64,000 nt of DNA. It comes from Plotosus lineatus (Eukaryota > Chordata > Actinopteri > Siluriformes > Plotosidae). Below are positions 1-10,975 of the stretch, in pieces. Made by a program: the position numbers and the translations under genes. Each line of letters begins with the position of its first letter. Within the stretch, counting starts at the first letter, position 1. The stretch spans positions 8,544,661 to 8,608,660 of the forward strand of contig CM045735.1 of assembly GCA_024760905.1 (NCBI GenBank). Reading direction: 5' to 3'. The notes below the pieces were generated by a model. That model was not told the DNA's origin, ran no database searches, and saw only the letters and a program-made list of their open reading frames with translations.

Positions 1-72
1 TTTTAAGAAAAGTTCAAGCTCTACTTCCCAACCAACTTTATTTCATCTGTTACAAATAACATTCATGGCGCA

Positions 73-155
73 CTTCTTCTTCTTCTTTTCCATTCGGCTT
101 TTTCCCTTTCTTGGGAGTCGCCACAGCGAATCATCTGATTCGCACGTTTGACTTA
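73..155 (-). mobile_element. RTE-type SINE/LINE 3' tail fragment
   Basis: Read on the minus strand this ends in the block GATTCGCTGTGGCGAC followed by a GGGAAAAAGCCG-like purine stretch and GAAGAA repeats. The same 3' end is found on the full RTE LINE near 37.9 kb and on several SINEs here. It abuts a SINE with a different tail, so it is either a separate fragment or part of a composite copy. Confidence 0.7.
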
Positions 156-157
156 TT

Positions 158-504
158 AGTTCAGTTCAGTTCATTTTCTGTAACCGCTTCATCCTAATTA
201 GGGTCGCGGGGAGGCTGGTGCCCATCCCAGCCAACTCAGGGCGAGGGCAGAGTACACCCTGGACAGCTCGCCAGGCCATCGCAGGGCAGAAACACGCTGA
301 CGGCTTTGCAGCTACTCTTGTCGAAAATCAGCAAAGCTTCTTTTACATGCCTCACATCATAGACAGTGAGAGACATGGCCGGCCTTTGATAACCCAGTTA
401 GCTCCACTGGGAGGACAGTGACAACCTTGTGGAGAGTGGGACTCGAACCCCCAACCTTTGGGTCAGCGATCCGGCGCCTTATACCACTAGACCACCACTG
501 CCCT
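158..504 (-). mobile_element. tRNA-derived SINE, L2-type tail
   Basis: On the minus strand it starts with a tRNA-like head (GGGCAGTGGTGGTCTAGTGG as box A region, GGGTTCGAGTCC as box B), then the body shared by all family copies (CTAACTGGGTTATCAAAGGC). It ends in GGATTA-GCGGTT-AGAAAATGAA, a tail of the kind found at the 3' end of fish L2/CR1-like LINEs. The head abuts a long TTA tract. Confidence 0.8.
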
Positions 505-507
505 TGA

Positions 508-594
<87 letters not shown>
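508..594 (+). repeat. (TTA)n microsatellite
   Basis: About 28 uninterrupted TTA units directly beside the SINE head. The polytyrosine reading frame through it is an artefact. Confidence 0.95.
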
Positions 595-842
595 ATGATA
601 ATAATACATTGTGTTTATGTGCAGTGTGGTGGGCAGAACAGTGATCCTTCAGACTCCTTTGCCTGGATGAAGTCGGCTGGTCTGAAAAGTGAAACCGAGG
701 GGGCTTTCTTTTTGCTGCTCAGGACCAGTCACTTCCAACACGCAATCGTCAACGTAATATTATATATAATATTAATATTATAAAGAGAAATGTAAATCCC
801 AAATGTCGTTTGTGGAGTGAATTTAGTGAAACTGTCCTGACA

Positions 843-1545
843 CCTTGTCAGTGGTTGTCCTGTTTTGGCACAAATGTCTTATCTGAAGAGACATGATGGC
901 ATGGCACATTCCTTTTATCATCGTCTCCGTCATGCGTGTGGTTTTGACTCAGAGGTCCATCCATGGTACGACCCTGATCATGTCCAGGGTGTCATGGAAA
1001 TTGATCATTTCAAGCTTCTTTGGAATCGGCCCATGTCCAGCCTGAGGAGAATTGAAGCCAACAAACCTGATCTTGTCCTTTTTGATAAATCCAATGGAAT
1101 TATTAATATTATTGAATTTTCTGTCCCTTTTGACAGCAATGTGATTGACAAGATTCAGGAGAAGCATGCAAAATATGCGGACCTCGCCTTTGAAATGTCT
1201 CGCTTGTATCCAAAGTACAAAGTCGTCCGACTCCCCATTGTTCTCGGCGCCCTCGGTTTGGTACCGCCTGATCTATTAACACAGATCAAGAGTGTGCCTG
1301 GGTTTGCTACCGGGAGCACAGACATTCTGACAGTCTGGGCAATGCAGAAGGCTGCAGTGTTGGGGAGTCTCCATATTCTCCGGAAAGTTCTTGGTGGGTT
1401 TGACTAGGCAGTGCATCCTGGGAGAAGTCCCATTCGCTGTCTGGGCTGCTTGTGGACAGGGTGAGGGCCCTGAGTTGACAATGAGCCTAACCAGCCTGAC
1501 TGTGCCGGGATCACCCGATCCCTCTGCTGCATATCAATCTTTACT
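843..1545 (+). pseudogene. 5'-truncated LINE with restriction-like endonuclease domain (R4/Dong/Rex6-like)
   Basis: An open frame runs from about 843 to a stop at 1407, about 187 codons, with an in-frame stop just upstream, so only the C-terminal end of a larger protein remains. It shows a PD..(D/E)-type nuclease core: KPDLVLFD followed about 10 residues later by IIEFSVPFD, then a conserved helix with KYADLAFEM and a terminal block PKYKVVRLPIVLGALG. This arrangement is known from the C-terminal restriction-like endonuclease of site-selective non-LTR retrotransposons (R2, R4, Dong, NeSL). The reverse transcriptase part is absent. The 3' end runs straight into a TAA/AAT tract, which suits the R4/Dong clade because Dong targets TAA repeats. 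Clade assignment is inference. Confidence 0.65.
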
Positions 1546-1592
1546 GTAAATAATAATAATAATAATAATCATAATAATAATAATAATAATAT
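1546..1592 (+). repeat. (TAA)n tract at LINE 3' end
   Basis: AATAAT repeats with a single C interruption directly follow the endonuclease-LINE 3' UTR. This is either its tail or its TAA-repeat target. Confidence 0.85.
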
Positions 1593-1625
1593 TTTATATA
1601 AATTATCATTACAGTATAAGCAATC

Positions 1626-1745
1626 TATGAACCCCCCCCACCACCACCACCACCACCACCGCCGCCGCCGCCACCCCCCATCCGCGGTAAAATTGTCAAG
1701 CATTGACCAGTCCTCAGTGATAAAAAGATTGGGGACCCCTGCTCT
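1626..1745 (+). mobile_element. hAT-type MITE end fragment
   Basis: A CCA/CCG-repeat stretch is followed by AAAAAGATTGGGGACCCCTG, which looks like a CAGGGGTCCCC-type hAT terminal inverted repeat in reverse. No matching left end is seen. Confidence 0.5.
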
Positions 1746-2470
1746 ATACCATCGTAGGTAAATGCAGGGAGGATCTATTTATTCATTTACCACAGAACTG
1801 AGGTTGATTTAGCTCTTAAAGGAAGCGTGCTACTCTTAAAGCACCAAGCTCGGGACCTATCAGTAGAGATACCTGTCGGGAGCTCCACCTTTAGGCCGAT
1901 ACCTCTGTGTTAAATAAAACATTTATGCTAAACTGAACTAGCGCGGCTTTGCATCACTGGACTCGGAAATCTGTGAATGGTACTAAAACCTTGTAAATAA
2001 GGTGGATTTCTCAATCTTCTGTGACAGGTTGCTCCTGATAAAAGATAGAGTACCTGCAAAGTTTGTGTGGGTTGAAGGTTGCAGAGTGGAGCAGCACTAT
2101 TTTACAGAATCTCTGGCATAATTCTGAACAGACCCACTGAGATTGCCCAGCCATGTGTGAAAACAGTAACAGAGCTGTGTGTGAGGCAATGCTTCAGCCC
2201 GCATCAATGTGCTATTGAGGAAGAGAGAGAGAGGGACAACACAAGTAGACGTAGCACAAACTAATCTACATTCAGGGAGAGTAAGAGCAAAGAGCAAAGC
2301 CGGACAAATGCTGCACATATTGCATCTGTCACCATCGAGAGAGAGAGAGAGAAAGAGAGAGAGAGAAAGAGAGTGAGAGAGAGATTCACAATTTGTCACT
2401 GTCACTTGGAGCAGGTGGTGTCATCGGTGGAAAAAAATAAATCATAAAAAAATGTATAAATATAAAAATC
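1746..2470. other. no gene seen
   Basis: Unique-looking AT-rich sequence with a GAGA-rich patch at 2335-2385. The open frames found here are short, lack domain motifs, or follow the GA repeat. No splice-framed exon is recognised. Confidence 0.6.
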
Positions 2471-2788
2471 ATTCATTCATAATGCTATTTGGGTTGTGAA
2501 AAGGCTGAAGCCTATGTCGTTCAACTCTGGATGAAGCTTTCCAGTCCATCGCAGGACCAACACAAAAAACTCACACTCACGGCCAGTTTTGAGCAGCCAT
2601 TGATCCTAGTGTGCATGTCTTTCCACTGTGGGAAGAAACCAGAGTTCCCAGAGCAATCCCACACAAGTATGGAGACAACATGCAAACTCTACACAGAAAC
2701 GCCCTCACCAAGCCTCGGACTTGAACCCAGTGCCTTCTTGCTGTGAGGTAGAAGGCGAGCTAACACCTACACCACCACCCTGCCCGTT
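2471..2788 (-). mobile_element. tRNA-like repeat (GTTTGCATGTT family)
   Basis: Minus-strand copy of an abundant fish repeat whose head resembles GGCACGGTGGCGTAGTGG with CCTCACAGCA, and whose body contains GTTTGCATGTTGTCTCC and CACAGTGG-AAAGACATGCA. It ends near an ATGAATGAATG tail. This copy is diverged. Confidence 0.6.
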
Positions 2789-2815
2789 TCCATCTAGTAT
2801 ATACTGAAACTTTAT

Positions 2816-3170
2816 GGGGCGGTGGTGGCCAGGTGGTAAAGGGCGCTGGATTGCTGCTCCCAAGGTTGGGGGTTTGAGTCCCACTCTCCACAAGGTTGTC
2901 ATTGTCCCCCAATGCAGCTAACTGGGTTATGAAAGACGAGCGATATCTCTCACTATCTCTGGTGAGAGGTTCATGTAAAAGAACCATTGCTGACTTTCGT
3001 AAAGAGTAGCTGCATAACCGTCAGCGTGTTTCTACCCCTTGCTAAAGGGTTGTGTCAGGAAGGGCATCCGACGTAAAAACGTACACCAAATCAAACATGC
3101 GAATCAGATTATTTGCTGTGGCGACCCCTGGGAAAAAAGGGAAAAGCCGGAAGGATAAGAAAAAGATATA
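2816..3170 (+). mobile_element. tRNA-derived SINE, RTE-type tail
   Basis: The head GGCGGTGGTGGCCAGGTGG and box B GGGTTTGAGTCCC are followed by the family body. The tail contains GTGTCAGGAAGGGCATCCG, then ATGCGAATCA and CTGTGGCGACCCCTG, the signature shared with the two ends of the local RTE LINE. Confidence 0.85.
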
Positions 3171-3179
3171 CTGAAACTT

Positions 3180-3545
3180 TATATGAATTTAAAAATACAA
3201 TGAATAAAATTCTTTAAAAAGTCTTTAATTTTTGTGTAGTATATATTACAATCTGATTGAGTGGACTACACACAGATGCAGAGCACACAAAGCTCATCTG
3301 ACCTCTTTGTGTCATGGTTAAAAAGTATAAAAAATAAACTACAGAAATCTTATTTTAGTTTGCATTTCTTTAGATTTCTCTTTACTATAAAGTAAAACTG
3401 TTAACGATAGTAAAAGTAAAAGTGTTACAAATCTCTGCTACACCTGCTTGTACATGTGCAGGAGCCCAGCAGTCTGTCGTGGTTCCAAGAATGTAAGACG
3501 CAGTTCATAAGAATATAATTTGATTGTGCTTTCTTTTGCCTGTTT
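3180..3545. other. no gene seen
   Basis: AT-rich unique-looking sequence between the SINE and the minisatellite. No ORF with recognisable motifs. Confidence 0.6.
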
Positions 3546-3548
3546 TGA

Positions 3549-4619
3549 TGTAGTATATACTAAAAAATGTAGTATATACTAAAACACGTAGTATATATTA
3601 AACATGTAGTACATACTAAAACATGTAGTATATTCTAAAACATGTAGTATATATTAAACATGTAGTATATACTAAAACATGTAGTATATACTAAAACATG
3701 TACTATATACTAAAACACGTAGTATATATTAAACATGTAGTATATACTAAAACATGTAGTATATACTAAAACACGTAGTAGATATTAAGCATGTAGTACA
3801 TACTAAAACATGTAGTATATATTAAACATGTAGTATATACTTAAACATGTAGTATATACTAAAACATGTAGTATATACTAAAACATGTAGTATATACTAA
3901 AACACGTAGTAGATATTAAGCATGTAGTACATACTAAAACATGTCGTATATACTAAAACATGTAGTATATATTAAACATGTAGTATATACTAAAACATGT
4001 AGTATATATTAAACATGTAGTATATACTAAAACATGTAGTATATATTAAACATGTAGTATATACTAAAACATGTAGTATATACTAAAACACGTAGTAGAT
4101 ATTAAGCATGTAGTACATACTAAAACATGTCGTATATACTAAAACATGTAGTATATATTAAACATGTAGTATCTACTAAACTACATAGTAGATATTAAAC
4201 ATGTAGTATATACTAAAAATGTAGTAAATACTAAAACACGTAGTATATATTAAACATGTAGTACATACTAAAACATGTCGTATATACTAAAACATGTACA
4301 TAGTATATATTAAACATGTAGTATGTAATATATATTAAAACATGTAGTATATACTAAAACATGGAGTATATATTAAAACATGTTGTATATACTAAAACAT
4401 GTAGTATATATTAAACATGTGTACTAAAACATGTAGTATATATTAAACATGTTGTATATACTAAAACATGTAGTATATATTATAAACATGTAGTATATAT
4501 TAAACATGTGTACTAAACATGTAGTATATACTAAACATGTAGTATATATTAAAGATGTAGTATATACTAAAATATGTAGTATACAGTATACTAAAAACAT
4601 GTAGTATATATTAAACATA
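3549..4619. repeat. AT-rich minisatellite, about 19-bp unit (left part)
   Basis: Dozens of tandem copies of ACATGTAGTATATACTAAA or the ATATTAA variant. The two unit types alternate in longer blocks, for example the CACGTAGTAGATATTAAGC variant recurs at 3772, 3902 and 4089. The array continues after the SINE insertion at 4980. Confidence 0.95.
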
Positions 4620-4970
4620 GGCAGTGGTGGTCTAGTGGTATAGGGCGCTGGATCGCTGATCCAAAGGTTGGGGGTTCGAGTCCCACTCTCCACAGGGTTG
4701 TCACTGTCCCCCCAGTGCGGCTAACTGGGTTATCAAAGGCGGGCCATGTCTCTCACTGTCTATGGTGAGAGGCATGTAAAAGAACCATTGCTGACTTTCG
4801 TAAAGAGTAGCTGCAAAGTCGTCAGCGTGTTTCTATCCCTTGCTAAAAGGGTTGTGACAGGAAGGGCATCCGACGTAAAAATCTCTGCCAAAATTAAACG
4901 TGCGAATCAAAATGATTTGCTGTGGCGACTCCCGAGTAAAAAAAAAGGGAAAAAGCCGAAAGGAAGACAG
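4620..4970 (+). mobile_element. tRNA-derived SINE, RTE-type tail, inside the minisatellite
   Basis: A full-length-looking copy with head GCAGTGGTGGTCTAGTGG, box B GGGTTCGAGTCCC, family body, and tail GTGACAGGAAGGGCATCCG...GCTGTGGCGACTCCCGAG. It ends in a short GACA repeat. It splits the minisatellite, so it is younger than the array. Confidence 0.9.
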
Positions 4971-4979
4971 ACAGACAGA

Positions 4980-5130
4980 CAGTATATACTAAAACATGTA
5001 CGTAGTATATATTAAACATGTAGTATATACTAAAATATGTAATATATATTAAAACATGTAGTATATATTAAACATGTAGTATATACTAAAACATGTAGTA
5101 TATACTTAAAACATGTAGTATATAGTAAAG
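4980..5130. repeat. AT-rich minisatellite (right part)
   Basis: Resumption of the ACATGTAGTATATACTAAA array after the SINE, about eight units. Confidence 0.93.
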
Positions 5131-5437
5131 CAGTGATGTAGCTCAGGCTTAGTGGATGCTGATGACTTGTATAGACTCCTCGACATTTGTTTTCTGGCTC
5201 TATTCAGTGAGATCCACTTCACTGTCAGTAAATAATTATGAATCAACTGAATCATTTTTAAACTGCCATGCTTCTGCCACAGTATTTAATTTTTATTGTA
5301 TGCTATGATTGGAAGTCAATTAAACAATCTCATTTGACAATCAAGACATTTCTATGCAGTTGTAGGTTGGACTACTCAAGTGATGGGTGAGTCAGCAAAT
5401 GTTTTTTTTTCCTGCATTTTCACATTTTAGTGCGCAA

Positions 5438-5762
5438 AAGTGGCCCGGTGGTAAGGTGCTGGTTTACCGATTCCAAGGTTGGGGGTTCGAGCCCCAATAT
5501 CAATGGTTGTCACTGCTGTTTCCCAAGTGCAGCAAACTGGGTTATGAAAGGTCTGCCATGTCTGTGGTGCGAGGCTCATGTAAACAGAACCATTGCTGAA
5601 TTATCATCAAGAGGAGCCGCATAGCCATCAGCATGTTTCTGCCCTGCAATGGCCTGGCGAGCTGTCCAGGGTGTTTTCTGCCCTCGCCCAGCGCTAGCTG
5701 AGATGGCCACCAGCCTCCCTGCAACCCTACTTATCATTAAGCGGTTCGGAAAATGAATGACT
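5438..5762 (+). mobile_element. tRNA-derived SINE, L2-type tail
   Basis: Head AAAGTGGCCCGGTGGTAAGG, box B GGGTTCGAGCCCC, family body, then GGCGAGCTGTCCAGGGTGT and the tail ATTAAGCGGTTCGGAAAATG. Confidence 0.85.
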
Positions 5763-5764
5763 TA

Positions 5765-6825
5765 ATCAATAAACATTTTAGTGTTCTATACTATTTTTCA
5801 TGGACCAGCCTGCTGCTCATGTAAAGTGCATTCAGGAACCATGGACAGCAACCAGTAGCCGGTTCATGCATGCAGTGTGGCATAAACCCATGCCCACCTT
5901 TTTTGTTAAGATACTGCTTATCTTTTGGATAAACAAATTTCAGCCCTACTATCATTGCTCCCTTTTACACATTCGAAATTTTCAATGTAGCACCTTATGT
6001 GAGAAGCAGATTTGCTCTCATTATTACCAGATGCCAAGCTGTTCCACGGCACTGCAAACATTGCTCATGCCACTGTCCATCAAGCCTGGAGGAATGCTCC
6101 TAGGCATAAACAGGCTGTGTTTATGACGGTTTAAAATCAAAGAACAAAGTGAATCACTTGTAAACGATAAAAGGTTCAAGCTGTTTTCTGCCCCTCTGTA
6201 AGCCGGCTGAGAATCGCCCCACTTTGACGGATAGTGTGCAATAACTGTGCTCTGTGTAGACTAAAGCCCAGGGTTGTTTCATCCTGAAGGCTTCCAACAA
6301 TAACTAACTAATATTTTATGAATGCAGCATTCCAAGAGGTCAGCTGTGGCATTCATTAGTAAATTTACAAACAGAGCTGAGAAATTATTATTATGTAAAT
6401 ACACAAAGAACCGGTCAGCTGTGCAAAGCCATGTACACACATGTATGTAAATAGGTGTATATAAAATGTGGTTCTGAAAATGTGGAATGAAAGGGGGAGG
6501 GAAAATCCAGGGGAGATTCAAGCATCAATCAAGTGGAAATAATGCGCTGAACACAGAGGAATGTTCACCAGGTCTCCTGATCAACGCTTGAGCAACTTCA
6601 CACATAAAGTGCTACTAGCGAGCAGCATTGCAGATATTAAACCATGAAAACAGAGGCGCTAATCCAATTTAGTGCTGATGTACTGTATAGTAGATTATAT
6701 TGAGCTAGGCTACACAGCAGCAGTTTGAGAAGAACACACTGGTGTGCTCTTCATACAATGCGTAATTTTAGGATTTGTTCCTTTCCTGATTTTTTTTGTT
6801 TTGTTTTGTTTTTTTTGTTTTTTGT
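5765..6825. other. no gene seen
   Basis: Unique-looking sequence. The 108-codon open frame at 5800-6126 has no recognisable motif and no framed splice partners, and I do not call it a gene. Confidence 0.5.
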
Positions 6826-6827
6826 TT

Positions 6828-7165
6828 TTTCATATTCCAAACTGCTCTATTCTTTATTAAGGTCATGGGGAAGCTGGAACCCTTCCCATCCCTCTCCGGG
6901 AAAAAAGCCAGGGTACTTCCTGAGTCATTGTCAGGCAAAACAGACACACAGCCATTCACATTTACACCTAGGGGCAAACTGGAACAGCCAGTTAACCCAA
7001 CGCACATATCTTTGGAGTGTGAGAAGAAACCAGAGTACATGGAGGGAAAACCCACACAAGAACGGGAAGAACATGCAAAATGCAGACCGAAGCATCCGAG
7101 CCCAGGATCCTCATGATGTGGAGCAGACGTGACGTGACGTGCTAATCACTGTGTCATCGTGCCAC
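6828..7165 (-). mobile_element. tRNA-like repeat (GTTTGCATGTT family)
   Basis: Minus-strand diverged copy. The forward strand shows AGTGTGAGAAGAAACCAGAG, GGAAAACCCACACAAG and AACATGCAAAATGCAGACC, then the head complement near 7160. Confidence 0.65.
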
Positions 7166-7267
7166 ACTTATTACAATTTGGAAACTGCAAAATGATCAAG
7201 AGTTGCGCGTTAAATGATACGACTGTATAGGCTTTTGGTAAAATGGAAGATTTTACAAAATAAAAGT

Positions 7268-7268
<1 letters not shown>

Positions 7269-7313
<45 letters not shown>
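7269..7313 (+). repeat. poly(T) tract
   Basis: About 44 consecutive T residues, possibly a retroposed poly(A) tail on the opposite strand, but no source gene is recognised beside it. Confidence 0.9.
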
Positions 7314-7315
<2 letters not shown>

Positions 7316-7551
7316 GCAATTATCCAGAGCAGCACTTGAACAATGTGGTATTCATATTGGGCCAGACTGATGAAGTAAATGACTTTTTGATTGCAGTCAG
7401 TGGCTCACTTGACTGGGCTTTATGGAATGGAAGGTCAAAAGGAAAGATCAGTCTTTAATGATATCCATATTAACAATAGTCAGCTTTCAATCTCTGATTA
7501 CTCTCTTATCACGAGCCTGTTCCCATCATAACTCCAGAACTCCTTTCTGGG

Positions 7552-7850
7552 GTGCTGGTGGCCTGGTGGTAAAGGTGCTGGATCACTGAACCTAAGGTTG
7601 GAGGTTCAAGCCCAACTTGCAACAGGTTTTCCCTGCTCCCCCCCCCCCCCCCCCCCCCAAGTGCTGCTAACTGGGTTATCAAAGCCCAGCCATGTCTCTC
7701 ACTGTCTATGCTGAGAGGCCGTACCAGAACCATTACTGCCTTTTAACAAGACTAGGCTACATCGCCGTCAGCGTGTTTCCGCCCTGCCATGGCTTGCCCA
7801 GGGTGTACTCTGGGATGGGTGCCAGCCTCCATATAACCCTAATTCGACTC
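7552..7850 (+). mobile_element. tRNA-derived SINE, L2-type tail, diverged
   Basis: Head GTGCTGGTGGCCTGGTGGTA and box B GGAGGTTCAAGCCC, an expanded poly-C run of about 18 in the body, and a truncated tail. Confidence 0.8.
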
Positions 7851-9028
7851 CTTTCTGTTGTACAGTCAAAGTTGGATGACTCAGACTGAATGGTTTAAAA
7901 GTCTGCATGATAATAATCAGAAATACGAAATACTTCTCATTGGTTATAAATCCAAATCCCCGTCTCAACATCTCTAGCACGAAGACTCCCTTTTCTTCCA
8001 GGATAAAAAGTCTAGCAATCATTATACTGCAAAATACTTTCCTTTGAGCTCTAAATCAATTTTATTATCAGTGATGCCTACCTGCGCTGGTACGGTATCT
8101 TCAGAACCCGACCCTGTCTTTCCTAGTCTATAGTCTGTATACTAGTAAAATATTGACTCGTGCCATCATGACAAGATGAACATAGCTGCATTCTTTCTGC
8201 CGATCGTCTCAAGCTCTCCGACTTACGAGTAACCTTGAACGCCATTGAAAAACGTTATAATCCGTAAATGATGAAGACTGTTGGAAAGACTGAAATGCCA
8301 CATAATGCAAGCAAGCAGTGTTGGAAATGAACCATTTCTTGAATTCTGCCCACAGCAAGACTGTGATTATTTTCAGTCTGATAAAACACAGTAAGATTAA
8401 CTCAAGCTGTGAGTAATGGTTCTCTACATTAAGGAAGACATGAAGCCTGTAAAACTATGAATTCTAACATCAGATGGCCACCTTTACAAGAAAGCCAGCT
8501 GATGTTCCACTGGGTACAAACCAACCTGCTTAGGTAATAGAATTAAATAAAAATTACTGGACCATGACAAGGTTTTCCCCAATATTGACTCAAAGATCCA
8601 TCGGAAATACTGATCTTCTATAGAGTTACTTCGGCGCTGTAAGGGACGTGGTTGGAGCTTTTTTCCTTGTTCTTGTTTCGCAGATGGCAAATGAGGACTT
8701 TATTGGATATTGAGGCAAAATGGGGGTTTAGTGTAGCCAGCCATACTGTCCAAGAAAAGTCAACAAAAACATGAAACAAACAAAGAGAATACAAAAAAAA
8801 ACAGGAAAACTAGAACAAGACACGAGGCGGATGCAGTGATGTCTCCACAGATGCAGGAGGAGGCCTTATATACACCGTCTGATTTTACAACAACTCGTGT
8901 ATCCAATGAGCATGCTATGCACCATGGGAGACGCTGTTGTATGACCCATTTTTTTTCCTTTGGGGTGGGGCCTCTTTCAAGTCAGCAAAACATAACAGCC
9001 AATGAGCATCGACTCAGCAATACAGTAT
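7851..9028. other. no gene seen
   Basis: Unique-looking sequence with no motif-bearing ORF. Confidence 0.5.
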
Positions 9029-9036
9029 CCTTATTG

Positions 9037-9539
9037 CAGTGCTTCTCAATTATTTTCTGTGGCGCCCCCTCTAGAAACAACAAAAAAAAACATTTCAAAA
9101 CCCACCACCACCACCACCACCACCACCGCCGCCGCCGCCACCACCGCCCCATGAGCGACTATAAATAGTACTATTTGTCTATAATATTGTTATTAGTACA
9201 CCTCTGCATAACATTGTATCTTTATATCATTAAAAACAAAAAAGAAAGAAATATAGTTCAACTTACAATTACGAAAAACTTCATTAACATTGTTTTTAAT
9301 CTGTAACAGGAAAGATTTAAACTGCACCATTGTGCCTAAAATTTAAAAAATACATCCTTATTTGAAATCATACAACTTTCGTGTTGTTTCGCTACACCAT
9401 AGCGCGACAATGAGAGCGCCACTGCCAACTAGTGGAGTGGAGGTGAAATTACACTTAATTCCCGTTCAAAATTCCAGAAAAGCATGTTCCCCAGTATCAC
9501 CCCCACATCATACCGTGCACCCCTATTTGAGAACCACTG
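9037..9539 (+). mobile_element. hAT-type non-autonomous element, copy 1
   Basis: Starts CAGTGCTTCTCAA and ends TTGAGAACCACTG, an inverted-repeat pair of Charlie-like hAT type. It is flanked by near-identical 8-bp duplications, CCTTATTG at 9029-9036 and CCTTATAG at 9540-9547. The interior has a CAC/CGC repeat and CACTGCCAACTAGTGGAGTG, shared with the copy at 35694-36294. Confidence 0.85.
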
Positions 9540-10253
9540 CCTTATAGGGACCTGTGTGTGTGTGTGGGGGGGGGGGGGGGGGGGCATAGATGCCAAACAG
9601 GACATGGGACAACCATTGTTAAGCCATGTTCCTTAACTATGGTGCTCCACTCAGAAGCTCCACTAATAAATATGCCTCCAACATCTCTGCCACAGTTTGT
9701 TCGTGTTGGAACATCAATACAAAACTTTTTCTATACTTCCTATATTTCCTACATTTGATCGCTCCTGTCACACCGGAGCATTGTAGATGAAATGTTCAAA
9801 GAACATTGTGATGTAAAACCTGAAGAGCTTTGCAGTAATATTATTTTGGGAATTTTACCTGTTGAGTCGTTGAGGTCTCGAATCGGAATGCTCAGAAAGT
9901 GTTCATTAATATTTCAGAACAGCAGCTCTTCTAATATTGTCAGCTGCAGTTTAGATCACAGGTCTGTATTAATGTATTCGTTATAATATGTTGTTTCTAT
10001 AGTAACAGCTAATCCACAGGGACTTGTACAGATGATTCATGCACCATTTAATGTAAGGCTAATAATAAACAGATTTTTTTAAACATGTCTTGTTATTTAT
10101 AATCACTGATATGGGTAAGCTTTGAGTAATTGATGCTGAGTATTTATTGAGTAATTGATGTTGAGTATTTATATAATTATATAAGTCTTGGGTGTCATTC
10201 TATGGAATCTGTACTTTCCACTTTTGTGATACTTGACATGACGCATGCTCTAT

Positions 10254-10509
10254 CTTTTTTTCATTCATTTTCTGAAATGCTTAATCCTATTTAGGGTCAC
10301 TGGGAGGCTGGCGCCCATCTCAGCCGACTCCGGTTTCATCACAGGGCAGAAACACGCTGTCAGTCATGCGGCCTACTCCTGACGAAGAATCAGCCATGGT
10401 TCTTTACATGCCTCTTACCACAGACAGCAGTGGCACGTTGGTAGTGGTGCTTGAACCCCCAACCTTGGGATCAGCAATCCAGCAGCCTACCACCAGGCCA
10501 CCACTGCCC
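10254..10509 (-). mobile_element. tRNA-derived SINE, L2-type tail
   Basis: Minus-strand copy with tail complement CATTTTCTGAAATGCTTAAT and head complement CCACCAGGCCACCACTGCCC. The central body is partly deleted. Confidence 0.8.
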
Positions 10510-10630
10510 AGAAATTGTATTTATTCCATAATAAATAGATGTGAGAACTAACTTAATTCCATAACATTAGTGCAACCATAAATGGAAAAAGGTAATCATT
10601 GATAATTACTGTGGTGTAAACGGAATACGG

Positions 10631-10975
10631 GGCAGTGGTGGCCTAGTGGTAAAGGTGCTCGATCGCTCATTCCATGGTTGGGGGTTCGAGCCCCACTCTC
10701 CACAAGGTTGTCACTGCTGTCCCTCCAGTGCAGATAACTGGGTTATCAAAGGCCGGCCATGTCTCGGATTGTCCATGGTGAGAGGTTCGTGTAAAAGAAC
10801 CATTGCTAACTTATGTCAAGTATAGCTACATAGCCGTCAGCGTATTTCTGCCCTGCGATGGTCTGGCTAGCTATCCAGGGTGTACTCTGCCCTTACCCAG
10901 AGTCGGCTGAGATGGGCGCCAGCCTCCCTGTGACCCTAATTAGGATTAAGTGGTTCAGAAAGTGAATGAATGAAA
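10631..10975 (+). mobile_element. tRNA-derived SINE, L2-type tail
   Basis: A well-preserved copy: GGGCAGTGGTGGCCTAGTGG head, GGGTTCGAGCCCC box B, body with CTAACTT-like segment, and tail ATTAAGTGGTTCAGAAAGTG. Confidence 0.9.

Noticed and set aside
865..1407. Host gene interpretation of the 180-codon frame
   Set aside because: The nuclease motifs and the adjacent TAA tail fit a LINE C-terminus; no splice sites or other host exons.
3549..5130. CRISPR-like direct repeats
   Set aside because: No unique spacers of constant length; an AT-rich tandem array in an animal genome.
5800..6126. 108-codon open frame
   Set aside because: No motif, no splice partners, composition like surrounding noncoding DNA.
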